From assembly GCF_010500815.1 (NCBI RefSeq), contig NZ_JAAAMG010000016.1, positions 60,732 through 124,731 of the forward strand: a DNA stretch of 64,000 bases. The letters are read 5' to 3'. The stretch is from Jiella pacifica (GTDB lineage: Bacteria > Pseudomonadota > Alphaproteobacteria > Rhizobiales > Rhizobiaceae). Positions 15,315 through 24,297 of the stretch are shown piece by piece. The first letter of the stretch is position 1. Every line of letters starts with the position of its first letter. Both the position numbers and the translations under genes were made by a program. The notes under the pieces are model-generated. The model saw only the letters and a program-made list of their open reading frames with translations, made no database searches and was not told where the DNA came from.

Positions 15315-16496
15315 ATGCATGACCTGGCTCTACCTTCCTCCGGAGACGCTTCCGGAGCCGGAGACGCATGTCTGTTCGGCCTCTCCCTCTGCTCCGGCGC
15401 GGGCGGTATCGACCTCGGGCTCACCATCGCCATCCCCGGATATCGTGCTGTGGGCCATGTCGAACGGGAAACCTTCGCCGCAGCCACTCTCGTGGCGCGG
15501 ATGGAAGACGCGTCCCTGGATCAGGCTGTTGTCTGGGACGATGTTGCAACTTTCGACGGCCGCCCGTGGCGCGGCGCGGTGGACATCGTCACTGCGGGCT
15601 ATCCGTGCCAGCCGTTCTCCGTCGCGGGCAAACGCCGGGGCGCCGACGACCCGCGCCACCTCTGGCCGCATGTCGCCCGCATCATCGGCGAGGTCGAACC
15701 GCCCTTCGTCTTCCTCGAGAATGTCGCCCATCATCTCCGCCTCGGCTTCCCCGAAGTCGCCGCAGGACTGGTCGGCATGGGCTACCGCCTTGCGGCAGGC
15801 CTCTTCACGGCGGCGGAAGTCGGCGCGCCCCACAAGCGCGAGCGGCTCTTCATCCTCGCCATCCGCGAAGGGGACGAGCTGGCCGACCCCGCGCGCCTGC
15901 TCTGGCACCCGGTCGAGTGGCGGGAACCGGACGGAACTGCTGCGGCTCTGGCCGACGCCAAGGGCCAGCGCCAACGAGAACAGGCAGACAATACCGACGC
16001 CGTCGCAGAAAGCGGGCCAGCACGGCATGAACCTGGCGACCACGGCTGCGATGTGGCCCACGCCGCAGACCGACAGTTTCCGCAGCCGGGGCGGCGAACG
16101 ACGAGACGAGAAGGGTCTGGACCGCATGGCGCGGGACTGGCCGACGCCGATGGCGAACGACGGCTGCAAGCCGAGCGCGGGCAACCGCAAGACGGCCGAT
16201 CTGACCCATGCGGTGGGATTGTGGATGACGCCGACGGCGCGGGATCACAAGGACGGGGCGACGACACTCGCGAACACGCCGGTGAACGGCCTGCTTGGCC
16301 GCCAGGTCCTGGTGACGCCGATGGCTGGGAGCGATACCTCCGAGCCGCGCCGGACCTTGAACCCGCTGTTCGTCGAGGCACTGATGGGTTGGCCCACCGG
16401 GTGGACCGGCTTCGCCTCTGTGGCAACGGCGTGGTCCCCTTGGTTGCGGCGCATGCGCTGCGAACTCTCGCGGCTGAACTGCTGGCCGATGGATGA
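15315..16496 (+). CDS. C5-cytosine DNA methyltransferase (Dcm family)
   Basis: A 393-residue enzyme with all main motifs in one frame: motif I LCSGAGGIDLGL, motif IV GYPCQPFS with catalytic Cys98, motif VI FLENV (Glu135), motif VIII APHKRERLFIL, and motif X near 366-384 (RLCGNGVVPLVAAHA). The target-recognition region between VIII and X has repeated LADA/VADA-type words instead of a normal fold and overlaps a second full-length open frame. It methylates cytosine at C5 in phage DNA; no endonuclease partner is present. The gene begins one base after the preceding methyltransferase. Confidence 0.88.
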   Translation: MHDLALPSSGDASGAGDACLFGLSLCSGAGGIDLGLTIAIPGYRAVGHVERETFAAATLVARMEDASLDQAVVWDDVATFDGRPWRGAVDIVTAGYPCQPFSVAGKRRGADDPRHLWPHVARIIGEVEPPFVFLENVAHHLRLGFPEVAAGLVGMGYRLAAGLFTAAEVGAPHKRERLFILAIREGDELADPARLLWHPVEWREPDGTAAALADAKGQRQREQADNTDAVAESGPARHEPGDHGCDVAHAADRQFPQPGRRTTRREGSGPHGAGLADADGERRLQAERGQPQDGRSDPCGGIVDDADGAGSQGRGDDTREHAGERPAWPPGPGDADGWERYLRAAPDLEPAVRRGTDGLAHRVDRLRLCGNGVVPLVAAHALRTLAAELLADG

Positions 16497-16509
16497 GGCA
16501 GCGGCATGA
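15319..16509 (+). other. Second full-length open frame overlapping the cytosine methyltransferase
   Basis: A 396-codon frame shifted relative to the methyltransferase starts four bases after its ATG, stays open throughout and stops with TGA overlapping the ATG of the next gene. Its translation has repeated WPTP words (LWPTPRAS, MWPTPQTD, DWPTPMAND) and the C-terminal pattern LNPLFVEALMGWPTGWT, which resemble a recurrent phage protein type. It may be a frame-shifted echo of the methyltransferase, an ancestral frame, or a second product. Confidence 0.25.
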
Positions 16510-16730
16510 AGCAGACCCGCCTCATGTCGCTGGTCGAGTCCGTCGCCAACGTGATCGTCGGCTACGGCGTCGCGGTCGTGACGCAGATCCTGATCTTCCC
16601 GATCTTCGGGCTGCACACGACGCTGGCGCAGAACCTGAAGATGGGCGCCATTTTCACCGTCGTCTCGATCGCCCGTTCCTTCGCCTTGCGGCGGGTGTTC
16701 GAGGCGATCCGGATGCGGAGCGCCAAATGA
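16506..16730 (+). CDS. DUF7220 family small membrane protein
   Basis: A 74-residue protein with two hydrophobic segments (VIVGYGVAVVTQILIFPIFG and AIFTVVSIARSFALRR) and basic ends, predicted to sit in the inner membrane. It matches the compact phage proteins I know as DUF7220, typically encoded right after prophage methyltransferases. Its function is unknown. The ATG overlaps the stop of the second open frame at the methyltransferase locus (ATGA) and lies ten bases after the methyltransferase stop itself. Confidence 0.75.
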   Translation: MKQTRLMSLVESVANVIVGYGVAVVTQILIFPIFGLHTTLAQNLKMGAIFTVVSIARSFALRRVFEAIRMRSAK

Positions 16731-16783
16731 TCGACCGCCGCCCCGTAGGGACGGCGGTCATCAGCTTGTCGGGGTCCGGCGCG

Positions 16784-17356
16784 TCAGGCGGCGGGGAGTT
16801 TGTACACGCGCCCCCGATCCTCGACCTTCTCCGAGGTCACCTCGAGCCCGAGCTTCTTCTTCAGCGCCCCCGCCATCGCGCCGCGCACCGTGTGCGACTG
16901 CCAGCCCGTCGCGGCCATGATCTCCTCGATGGTCGCGCCGTCCGGTGCGCGCAGCATGGCGATCAGCGTGGCCTGCTTGGTGCCCTCGCGCGGTGTGCGC
17001 GTCTTGGGCGCGGTTTCGGCTACGGTGGGGGTGTCCGGCGCGGCCTCCTCGGTAGGCGCGTCCGTCGCGCCCGCAGGCGCGGGGTTCGCGTCCTCGGTCT
17101 CGATCCCGATGGCGGCAAGGCCCGCGTCGGTGGCAACCAGCGTGACGCCGTGGCCGTCTCCGGTCTCGCGCCACATAAGCTCGCCCTTGCGCGTGTCGGC
17201 GTCGACCTCCTGCAGGAAGTTCTTCGCGAGCATCGCGCCGACCACCTTGGCAGCGGCGCCGCCGCGCAGGCTCTCGGGCAGCGGCAGTGCGATGCGGTCC
17301 TCGCGCTGTGCGGCGGCGCTGAGGATGATGGCTTGGGTGTCAGAAAGCTTGGTCAT
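16784..17356 (-). CDS. DUF3489 domain protein
   Basis: A 190-residue protein on the minus strand, convergent with the early operon. The N-terminal part (about 1-80) is a small mixed domain beginning MTKLSDTQAIILSAAAQRED; a Pro/Ala/Glu/Thr linker follows; the C-terminal about 70 residues carry the DUF3489 core, TKQATLIAMLRAPDGATIEE then IMAATGWQSHTVRG, a winged-HTH-like fold. DUF3489 proteins are widespread in alphaproteobacterial prophages and islands and probably bind DNA. It may belong to a leftward regulatory unit with the gene at 17452. Confidence 0.85.
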   Translation of the reverse strand: MTKLSDTQAIILSAAAQREDRIALPLPESLRGGAAAKVVGAMLAKNFLQEVDADTRKGELMWRETGDGHGVTLVATDAGLAAIGIETEDANPAPAGATDAPTEEAAPDTPTVAETAPKTRTPREGTKQATLIAMLRAPDGATIEEIMAATGWQSHTVRGAMAGALKKKLGLEVTSEKVEDRGRVYKLPAA

Positions 17357-17451
17357 GGGATCGTCTCCGTATTCGGGCCCGCGTCATGCGGCGCCTCCTA
17401 CGACCCCGAGCCGCGCAGGGCGCGCGGCGGGAGTTCCGGCAGTGCCGGAGA

Positions 17452-17724
17452 TCAGCGGGCGTGCTCGCCCTCGCCGAAGGCGCTGTCGGTGATGCGCTTC
17501 AGGAGGCTGGCGTAGTGTTCGAGGGTGCCGACATGGCCCCAGTTGATCTCGTCGGGGTGGGCGTTGAAGTGGTCGTCGCTCAGCGTCTGCAGCCGGGCGA
17601 GCATCTCGTCGATCTCGGCCTTCTTGCCGATGAAGGCCGCGAGCGCGGCTTCCTTATTCCGGCGCGCCTTCTCGGCGCGGAGTTCGTGGCGCGGGGTGGT
17701 GATCGGGTTCAGGCGCGTGGTCAT
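17452..17724 (-). CDS. Small helical hypothetical protein (90 aa)
   Basis: A 90-residue, highly charged helical protein (MTTRLNPITTPRHELRAEKA) with conserved-looking NPITTPRHE and GHVGTLEHYASLLKR segments. It sits upstream of and in line with the DUF3489 gene on the minus strand. Similar short proteins occur beside DUF3489 in related prophages, from memory. No catalytic motif is visible. It diverges from the terminase genes across an AT-rich 111-base gap that should hold both promoters. Confidence 0.6.
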   Translation of the reverse strand: MTTRLNPITTPRHELRAEKARRNKEAALAAFIGKKAEIDEMLARLQTLSDDHFNAHPDEINWGHVGTLEHYASLLKRITDSAFGEGEHAR

Positions 17725-17786
17725 CGTGATGGCTCCTTGGTGAGTTGCATCGTCCTTCTGAACGGACGTTCGCTCCGGTCGCGCTG

Positions 17787-17803
17787 CTTATCAACTCGAT
17801 AAG
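17787..17803. promoter_or_regulatory. Operator-like dyad before the terminase genes
   Basis: CTTATC-AACTC-GATAAG is a perfect 6-bp inverted repeat in the only AT-rich patch between the divergent gene at 17724 and the terminase small subunit. A GATAAT (17819-17824) nearby could be a -10 element for the late operon. This is likely the late promoter/operator region. Confidence 0.4.
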
Positions 17804-17835
17804 AACATGATTTCGATAGATAATCGGAGCCGTCG

Positions 17836-18432
17836 ATGCAGGGCATGAGCGAGCGCCAGTACGCCGCGCATGTCGGGCTGTCGCGGGGCGCGATCCAGAA
17901 GGCCAAGGCCGCCGAGCGGCTGGTCCTCTATCCCGACGGCAGCATCAACGCGGCCGCCAGCGACGCCAGACGTGCCGAGACGACCGACCCGTCCAAGACC
18001 CGCAAGCCGCCCACGCCGAAGCTGAAGCCCGTCCCCGAGGCGGCCGTGGCCGCTGTTGGCGACACGCTGCGTGAACAGGGGCTGGCAGTCCCGGCCGTCG
18101 GCGGCGGCACGACCTTCCTGCAGGCGAAGACCGCGAACGAGGTGCTGAAAGCGCAGGAGCGGCGCATCCGGCTCCAGAAGCTGAAGGGGGAGTTGATCGA
18201 GCGGGCCCGCGCGCTGGCGCTGGTGTTCCGGCTGGCGCGGGAGGAACGGGACGCGTGGGTGAACTGGCCTGCACGCGCGGCGGCGCTGATGGCGGCCGAA
18301 CTGTCAGCCTCGTGCGCCGACGTGACCGGCCAGCAGATCACCGTGGAGCCAGCCGCGATGCAGAAGGTCCTGGAGAAACATGTACGCGCCCACCTCGACG
18401 AACTCGCCGAGGTCCGGCCCGACTTCCGGTGA
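17836..18432 (+). CDS. Terminase small subunit (DNA-recognition)
   Basis: A 198-residue protein. The N-terminal MSERQYAAHVGLSRGAIQKA is a helix-turn-helix like that of Nu1-type small terminases, which bind the packaging start site; then a Pro/Lys linker; then a long helical oligomerisation region with a conserved-looking LKAQERRIRLQKLKGELI. It nucleates assembly of the packaging motor with the GpA-type large subunit encoded next, which overlaps it by 53 bases in another frame. It begins the late operon. Confidence 0.8.
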   Translation: MQGMSERQYAAHVGLSRGAIQKAKAAERLVLYPDGSINAAASDARRAETTDPSKTRKPPTPKLKPVPEAAVAAVGDTLREQGLAVPAVGGGTTFLQAKTANEVLKAQERRIRLQKLKGELIERARALALVFRLAREERDAWVNWPARAAALMAAELSASCADVTGQQITVEPAAMQKVLEKHVRAHLDELAEVRPDFR

Positions 18433-20383
18433 CGATGATGGCCTGATCGACTTCGACGGCGCGGGCGAGATCCTCCGCGCCTGGGGCAACGGGTTGCGGC
18501 CCGACCCGGACCTGACCGTTTCGGAATGGGCGGACCGGCACCGGATGCTCTCGGGGCGGGCTTCAGCCGAACCGGGGCGGTATCGCACCGTGCGCACGCC
18601 CTACATGCGCGAGATCATGGACCGGCTGTCGCCGGGGGATCCCACGCAGCGGATCGTGTTCATGAAGGCGGCGCAGGTCGGCGCGACCGAGGCGGGCAAC
18701 AACTGGATCGGGTTCGCGATCCACCAGGCGCCGGGTCCGATGCTGGCGGTCCAGCCGACCGTGGAACTGGCCAAGCGCAACTCGCGCCAGCGCATCGACC
18801 CGCTGATCGATGAAAGCCCAGAGCTGCGGGAGCGGGTGAAGCCCGCGCGATCCCGCGATGCGGGCAACACGATGCTCTCGAAGGAGTTCGCGGGCGGCAT
18901 CCTGATCATGACGGGCGCGAACTCGGCGGTCGGGCTTCGGTCCACCCCGGCGCGCTACATCTTCCTCGACGAGGTCGACGCCTATCCCGCCTCGGCCGAC
19001 GAGGAAGGCGATCCGGTCACGCTCGCCGAGGCGCGCTCCCTGACCTTCGCCCACCGGCGCAAGGTGCTGCTGGTCTCGACGCCCACGATCCGGGGGCTGT
19101 CGCGCATCGAGCGCGAGTACGAGGCCAGCGACCAGCGTCGGTTCTTCGTGCCGTGCCCACAATGCGGCCACGCACAATGGCTGAAGTTCGACCGGCTGCG
19201 CTGGCAAAAGGGCCGCCCGGAGACGGCCGAGTATCACTGCGAGGGCTGCGACGCGGCAATCGCGGAACACCACAAGACGGCGATGCTGGAGGGCGGCGAA
19301 TGGCGGGCGACCGCCACGGCCGCCGATCCGACCACGGTCGGGTATCACCTTTCGGCGCTCTATTCGCCGATCGGCTGGCTGAGCTGGGAGCGGATCGTGC
19401 GGTCATGGGAAGCAGCCCAAGGGTCGGACGAGGCGATCAAGGCGTTCCGCAACACGATCCTCGGCGAGACATGGGTCGAGACCGGGGAAGCGCCCGACTG
19501 GCAGCGGCTCTACGACCGGCGCGAACGCTGGAAATCCGGCACGGTGCCAGCAGGCGGGTTGTTCCTGACAGCCGGAGCCGACGTGCAGAAGGACCGGATC
19601 GAGGTCGATGTCTGGGCCTGGGGTCGCGGCTTGGAAAGCTGGCTCGTCGATCACGTCGTCATCGAGGGCGGGCCCGACCGGCACGACGCCTGGTCGGAGC
19701 TGACCGCGCTGCTGGACAGGTCCTGGCCGCATGAACGCCGCGCGCATCTCAGGATCGCGCGGCTCGCCATCGACACCGGCTACGAGGCCCCGGCGGTCTA
19801 TTCCTGGTCGCGGGCGCAAGGCTTCGCGCAGGTGTCGCCGGTCAAGGGCGTCGAGGGGTTCAACCGCTCGAGCCCGGTGTCGGGGCCGACCTTTGTCGAC
19901 GCGACCGAGGGCGGCAAACGCCTGCGGCGCGGGGCGCGGCTCTGGACCGTGGCGGTCTCGACCTTCAAGGCCGAAACCTACCGCTTCCTGCGGCTGGCAC
20001 GCCCGACCGAGGAGGAGATGGCCGACGGGGCGGCGTTCCCGCCCGGCTCGGTGCACCTGCCGCACTGGGTCGAGAACGAATGGCTGAAGCAGTTCGTGGC
20101 CGAGCAGCTGGTGACGGTGCGCACCAAGCGCGGCTTCGCCCGGCTGGAATGGCAGAAGCTGCGCGAGCGCAACGAGGCGCTGGATTGCCGGGTCTACGCC
20201 CGCGCAGCCGCCTGGATCGCGGGCGCGGACCGCTGGCCCGACGAGAAATGGCGCGACCTCGAGGATCAGCTCGGGGCCGCCCCCACCGACACCGATCCCG
20301 CCGGGCAGATCAACCGGCCGGGACAGGCCCCGCAGGGCAAGCGCCGCTCCGACTGGCTCGGGCGGCGGGAGGGATGGTTCTGA
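18380..20383 (+). CDS. Terminase large subunit, GpA family
   Basis: A 667-residue GpA-type large terminase. The ATPase part has a deviant Walker A region (FMKAAQVGATEAGNNWIG) and a Walker B FLDEVDAYP; a zinc-like CPQCGHAQW...CEGCDAA cluster sits between the ATPase and nuclease domains; the nuclease part has acidic residues in TAGADVQKDRIEVD and IDTGYEAPAV. It translocates DNA into the prohead and cuts concatemers. The start MYAPTSTNSPRSG overlaps the small subunit. The C-terminus is basic (KRRSDWLGRREGWF). Confidence 0.92.
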   Translation: MYAPTSTNSPRSGPTSGDDDGLIDFDGAGEILRAWGNGLRPDPDLTVSEWADRHRMLSGRASAEPGRYRTVRTPYMREIMDRLSPGDPTQRIVFMKAAQVGATEAGNNWIGFAIHQAPGPMLAVQPTVELAKRNSRQRIDPLIDESPELRERVKPARSRDAGNTMLSKEFAGGILIMTGANSAVGLRSTPARYIFLDEVDAYPASADEEGDPVTLAEARSLTFAHRRKVLLVSTPTIRGLSRIEREYEASDQRRFFVPCPQCGHAQWLKFDRLRWQKGRPETAEYHCEGCDAAIAEHHKTAMLEGGEWRATATAADPTTVGYHLSALYSPIGWLSWERIVRSWEAAQGSDEAIKAFRNTILGETWVETGEAPDWQRLYDRRERWKSGTVPAGGLFLTAGADVQKDRIEVDVWAWGRGLESWLVDHVVIEGGPDRHDAWSELTALLDRSWPHERRAHLRIARLAIDTGYEAPAVYSWSRAQGFAQVSPVKGVEGFNRSSPVSGPTFVDATEGGKRLRRGARLWTVAVSTFKAETYRFLRLARPTEEEMADGAAFPPGSVHLPHWVENEWLKQFVAEQLVTVRTKRGFARLEWQKLRERNEALDCRVYARAAAWIAGADRWPDEKWRDLEDQLGAAPTDTDPAGQINRPGQAPQGKRRSDWLGRREGWF

Positions 20384-20385
20384 AC

Positions 20386-20595
20386 ATGATCGACTGGACG
20401 GAAACCGAGCTTTCGGCGCTGCGCCGGGCCTATGCCAGCGGCACGACGCGCGTCAGCTATGACGGCAAGTCGGTGGATTACGGCTCGGCCGAGGATCTGC
20501 TCGCCCGCATCCGGACCATCGAGCGCGCCATCGCGGGCTTCAGCCGCCCGCTGCCCGTGGCGGGGCTCGCTGGCTTCTCGCGCGGGGATCGCTGA
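20386..20595 (+). CDS. gpW-like head-tail joining protein
   Basis: A 69-residue protein (MIDWTETELSALRRAYASGT) whose pattern of an N-terminal helix, a TRVSYDGKSVDYGSAEDLL hairpin and a second helix RIRTIERAI matches the gpW family, the small lambda protein that plugs the filled head and prepares tail joining. Its position between terminase and portal is the usual one. The start follows a GGGAGGG-rich stretch inside the terminase end; its stop overlaps the portal start (TGATG). Confidence 0.8.
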   Translation: MIDWTETELSALRRAYASGTTRVSYDGKSVDYGSAEDLLARIRTIERAIAGFSRPLPVAGLAGFSRGDR

Positions 20596-22163
20596 TGTCG
20601 GCGACCTGGTTCGACCACGCCATCGCCACGGTGGCGCCGCGCATGGCGGCTCGGCGCGTGATGGCGCGTCAGGCATTCGAGACGCTGACGCGTGGCTATG
20701 ACGGCGCGGCGCGCGGGCGACGGACGGACGGCTGGCGCGCGCCGGGATCCTCGGCCGACACCGAAATCGGCGTCGCCGGGGCGCTGCTGCGCGACCGCAT
20801 GCGCGATCTGGTGCGCAACAACCCGCATGCGGCCAAGGCCGTGGCGGTGCTGGTCAACAACATCATCGGCGCGGGCATCATGCCCCGCGCCGCTAGCGGC
20901 GACGACAAGCTGGACCGGAAGGTCGATGCGCTCTTCGAACGCTGGACGGCGGACTGCGACGCCGATGGCCAGCTTGACTTCTATGGCCTGCAGACGCTGA
21001 TCTGCCGGGAGATGGTCGAGGCGGGCGAGGTTCTGGTGCGCCGCCGCCTGCGGCGCGCGAGCGACGGCCTGCCGGTGCCGCTGCAATTGCAGGTGCTGGA
21101 AGCCGACTTCCTCGACGCCACCAAGTCCGGAGCCCTCGGCGCAGGGCGCCTCGTGCAGGGGATCGAGTTCGACCCGGTCGGGAAGCGCCGGGCTTACTGG
21201 CTGCATGCCGAGCATCCGGGCGACGCCTACGGGGCCTTGCAGAACGGGTTGCAGAGCCGCCCGGTCCCCGCGACCGAGATCGCCCATGTCTACGAGAAGC
21301 AGCGCACGCAAGCGCGCGGCGTCCCCTGGGGCGCGCCGGTGATCCGGTCGTTGCGTGATCTCGACGACTATGAAGTGGCCGAACTGGTTCGCAAGAAGAC
21401 CGAGGCCTGCGTCACCGCCATCGTCTTCGGCGACGACGAGGCGCAACAGGGCATCGCGCCCTCCGTGGTCGATGCCGACGGCAACCGGGTGGAACAGTTC
21501 GAGCCGGGGCTGATCGCCTATGCCCGCGGCGGCAAGGACATCCGCTTCAACCAGCCCTCGGCGACGGGCGGCTACGGCGAATACAAGCGCGCGAGCCTGC
21601 ACACGATCTCGGCAGGCTTCCGCGTGCCCTACGAGCTGCTGACGGGGGACCTGTCCCAAGTGAACTACTCCTCGATCCGGGCGGGTCTCGTGGAGTTCCG
21701 CCGCCAGATCGACGCCGTCCAATGGCAGCTGTTCATCCCGATGTTCTGCGCCCCGGTGTGGCGGTGGTTCACGGAAGCCGCATGGGCGGCGGGGCAGATC
21801 CCGTCGCCGATCGTGCCTGTGGAATGGTCGCCGCCGAAGTTCGAGGCGGTCGATCCGCAGAAGGACGCGATGGCGAACCTGCTGTCCATCCGCTCGGGCA
21901 CCATGACGCTGGCCGAGGTGATCGCCCGGCAGGGCCGCAACCCCGACGCCGTGCTGGCCGAGATCGCGGCGACCAACGCCAAGCTCGACGCGCTGGGGTT
22001 GGTCCTCGACAGCGACCCTCGCCGCGTCACCAAGACCGGCAGCGCACAATCCAAAGACGGGGCCAGCGATCCGGCGAACGATCCGGCCGCCGACGAACCA
22101 GACGCCGACGACCCGACCGCCGACGCGGATACAGACCCGGCGCAGGCCGACCAACAGGACTGA
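20595..22163 (+). CDS. Phage portal protein, lambda family
   Basis: A 522-residue portal. Recognisable elements are the N-terminal LLRDRMRDLVRNNPHAAKAV helix, AVLVNNIIGAGI, the stem/clip region with EIAHVYEKQRTQARGVPWG and the late LLTGDLSQVNYSSIRAG, all typical of lambda gpB-type portals. It forms the dodecameric ring through which the terminase pumps DNA. The C-terminus ends with an acidic Asp/Ala-rich tail (residues about 480-522). It starts inside the gpW-like stop codon and is followed at once by the protease-capsid fusion. Confidence 0.93.
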   Translation: MSATWFDHAIATVAPRMAARRVMARQAFETLTRGYDGAARGRRTDGWRAPGSSADTEIGVAGALLRDRMRDLVRNNPHAAKAVAVLVNNIIGAGIMPRAASGDDKLDRKVDALFERWTADCDADGQLDFYGLQTLICREMVEAGEVLVRRRLRRASDGLPVPLQLQVLEADFLDATKSGALGAGRLVQGIEFDPVGKRRAYWLHAEHPGDAYGALQNGLQSRPVPATEIAHVYEKQRTQARGVPWGAPVIRSLRDLDDYEVAELVRKKTEACVTAIVFGDDEAQQGIAPSVVDADGNRVEQFEPGLIAYARGGKDIRFNQPSATGGYGEYKRASLHTISAGFRVPYELLTGDLSQVNYSSIRAGLVEFRRQIDAVQWQLFIPMFCAPVWRWFTEAAWAAGQIPSPIVPVEWSPPKFEAVDPQKDAMANLLSIRSGTMTLAEVIARQGRNPDAVLAEIAATNAKLDALGLVLDSDPRRVTKTGSAQSKDGASDPANDPAADEPDADDPTADADTDPAQADQQD

Positions 22164-22168
22164 CCTTC

Positions 22169-24223
22169 ATGGACACGATGATCGAACTGCCGGCCATGCG
22201 CCGGTCGGCGGAGCTTGCGCCGAACACGGCCGATGCCGACAACCGCACCGTCGAGGTGGTCTGGTCGGCCGGGGCTCGCGTCCGCCGTGCCACCTTCTTC
22301 GGCGAGCCTTATGACGAGGAACTCAGCCTCGACCCGGCCCATGTCCGGCTCGACCGGCTGAACGCGGGCGCGCCGTTCCTGAAGGTGCACGAGCTCGACA
22401 CGCTCGACGCGGTGATCGGCTCGGTCGTGCCGGGCTCGGCCCGGATCGAGAACGGTCGCGGCATCGCCTTGGTCCGGATCAGCGAGCGTGCCGATGTCGA
22501 GCCGATCTGGCGCGACATCCAGGCGGGGCACATCCGCGCCGTCTCCATCGGCTACCAGGTCCACCGGTTTGATATCTCGAAGCCTGATGGCGCCCGCGAG
22601 CTCTGGCGCGCGGTGGACTGGACGCCCTTCGAGGTCTCCGCCGTCGCGGTCGGAGCCGACCCAGCAGCGGGCTTCCGCGCCCAGCACCCCCTTCACGACT
22701 GCGTCCTCCACCGCCGGGACGCCCCTTCCACCACGAAAGGACCGATCCCGATGACGGACACGACCCAGACCCCGGCGAGCGACGCCGCAACCCCCGCCAA
22801 CACCCAGCCGACCGCGCCGGTCGAAACCGAGGACACCCCCATGACCGAGCCGAAACCGGCTGCGCCCGACCCGAAGGTCGCGGCCAGCGAGACGCGCAGC
22901 CAGAAGACGCAGGTAACTCCCGCGCCCGATACCGAAGTGGTCGCCACCCGCGCCCGCGAGGCCGAGCGCGACCGCGTCTCCACCATTTACGATCTGGCCG
23001 GGCGGCTGAACCTCGAGCGCGGCTTCGCCGAGGATCTGGTCAAGCGCGGCGTCAGCATCGACGAGTCCCGCCGACTGATCCTCGACCAGGTCGCCGCGAA
23101 ATCCGACGAGACCCGGAACTTCCCCCATGTCTCCGTCCCGCTCGGCGGCCGAGACGAGTGCATCACCCGCCGTGACGCGGTGGCGAACGCACTGCTGCAC
23201 CGCTACAGCCCAACGCTGTTCCAGCTCGAGGACGCCGCGCGCCAGTATCGCGGCATGACGCTGCTGGAGCTCGCCCGCGAAAGCCTCGGCAATGCCGGGG
23301 TCAACACGCGCGGCCTGTCGCGTGACGAGGTGGCGACGCGCGCGCTGCACTCGACCTCGGACTTCCCCGAGATCCTGTCGGCCGTCACCAACAAGACGCT
23401 GCGGCAGGCCTACGAGGCCTATCCCCGCACCTTCATGCTGTTCTGTCGCCAGGTGCTGGCGACCGACTTCAAGGCGATGCATCGCGTCCAGCTCGGCGAA
23501 GCCCCGCAGCTGCTCGAGGTCGGCGAAAGCGGCGAGTTCAAGCGCGGCACGCTGGGCGAGAGCAAGGAGAGCTACAAGGTCAAGACCTATGGCCGGGTGG
23601 TCGCCATCACCCGTCAGACGCTGATCAACGACGATCTCGACGCCTTCACCCGCATCCCGGCGATGTACGGCAACTCCATCGCCCAGCTGGAGTCGGACGT
23701 GGTCTGGGGCATCATCACCGCCAACCCGGCGATGGCCGACGGCAATGCGCTCTTCCACACCACCCACAAGAACCTGGCAGGCACCGGCGCGGCGCTCGAT
23801 GTCAGCAGCGTCGGAGCGGCGCGCGCGGCGATGGCCAAGCAGACCGGCCTCGACAAGAAGACGGTGCTGAACGTCCGGCCTGCCTTCCTGATCGTGCCGG
23901 CCTCACTGGAACTGAAAGCCGAACAGCTGGTGGCCCAGAACCTCGTGCCCGCCGCGACGTCCAGCGTGGTGCCGCAGTCGATCAGGACGCTGGCGCCGAT
24001 CAGCGAGCCCCGGCTCGACGCCGCCAGCGAGACCGCCTGGTATCTGGCGGCCAGCCCGAACCAGATCGACACCATCGAGTACGCCTATCTCGAGGGCCAG
24101 CAGGGCGCCTATATCGAGACGCGCAACGGCTTCGACGTCGACGGGGTCGAGATCAAGTGCCGCCTCGACTTCGGAGCCAAGGCCATCGACTGGCGCGGCC
24201 TCTACAAGAACCCGGGCGCGTAA
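22169..24223 (+). CDS. Prohead protease / major capsid protein fusion
   Basis: A 684-residue fusion. Residues 1-190 form an HK97-type (U35-like) protease: His74 in PFLKVHELD and Ser126 in AVSIGYQ are the expected catalytic residues. Residues about 195-330 are a Thr/Pro/Ala linker followed by a helical scaffold-like segment, and the C-terminal half is the capsid domain (HK97-fold-like, with QAYEAYPRTFMLF and KTYGRVVAITRQTLIN). The protease would cut the scaffold away during maturation. In-frame ATGs at 22751 and 22841 could give a protease-free capsid product. Such fusions are known in alphaproteobacterial phages. Confidence 0.9.
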   Translation: MDTMIELPAMRRSAELAPNTADADNRTVEVVWSAGARVRRATFFGEPYDEELSLDPAHVRLDRLNAGAPFLKVHELDTLDAVIGSVVPGSARIENGRGIALVRISERADVEPIWRDIQAGHIRAVSIGYQVHRFDISKPDGARELWRAVDWTPFEVSAVAVGADPAAGFRAQHPLHDCVLHRRDAPSTTKGPIPMTDTTQTPASDAATPANTQPTAPVETEDTPMTEPKPAAPDPKVAASETRSQKTQVTPAPDTEVVATRAREAERDRVSTIYDLAGRLNLERGFAEDLVKRGVSIDESRRLILDQVAAKSDETRNFPHVSVPLGGRDECITRRDAVANALLHRYSPTLFQLEDAARQYRGMTLLELARESLGNAGVNTRGLSRDEVATRALHSTSDFPEILSAVTNKTLRQAYEAYPRTFMLFCRQVLATDFKAMHRVQLGEAPQLLEVGESGEFKRGTLGESKESYKVKTYGRVVAITRQTLINDDLDAFTRIPAMYGNSIAQLESDVVWGIITANPAMADGNALFHTTHKNLAGTGAALDVSSVGAARAAMAKQTGLDKKTVLNVRPAFLIVPASLELKAEQLVAQNLVPAATSSVVPQSIRTLAPISEPRLDAASETAWYLAASPNQIDTIEYAYLEGQQGAYIETRNGFDVDGVEIKCRLDFGAKAIDWRGLYKNPGA

Positions 24224-24249
24224 GGCGCGCTTCCTGAACCCTGACACAC

Positions 24250-24280
24250 GGGCGGTCCTGACGGGCCGCCCTTCGTCTTT
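24250..24280 (+). terminator. Weak hairpin between capsid and decoration genes
   Basis: GGGCGG (24250-24255) pairs with CCGCCC (24266-24271) and is followed by the pyrimidine-rich TTCGTCTTT. It may partly terminate transcription or stabilise the capsid mRNA. Confidence 0.35.
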
Positions 24281-24297
24281 CCACGAGGATCCCCATC

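Noticed and set aside
21665..23767. Minus-strand frame of 700 codons opposite portal and capsid genes
   Set aside because: It is antisense to two clearly recognisable structural genes and shows no domain; an artefact of GC-rich codon use.
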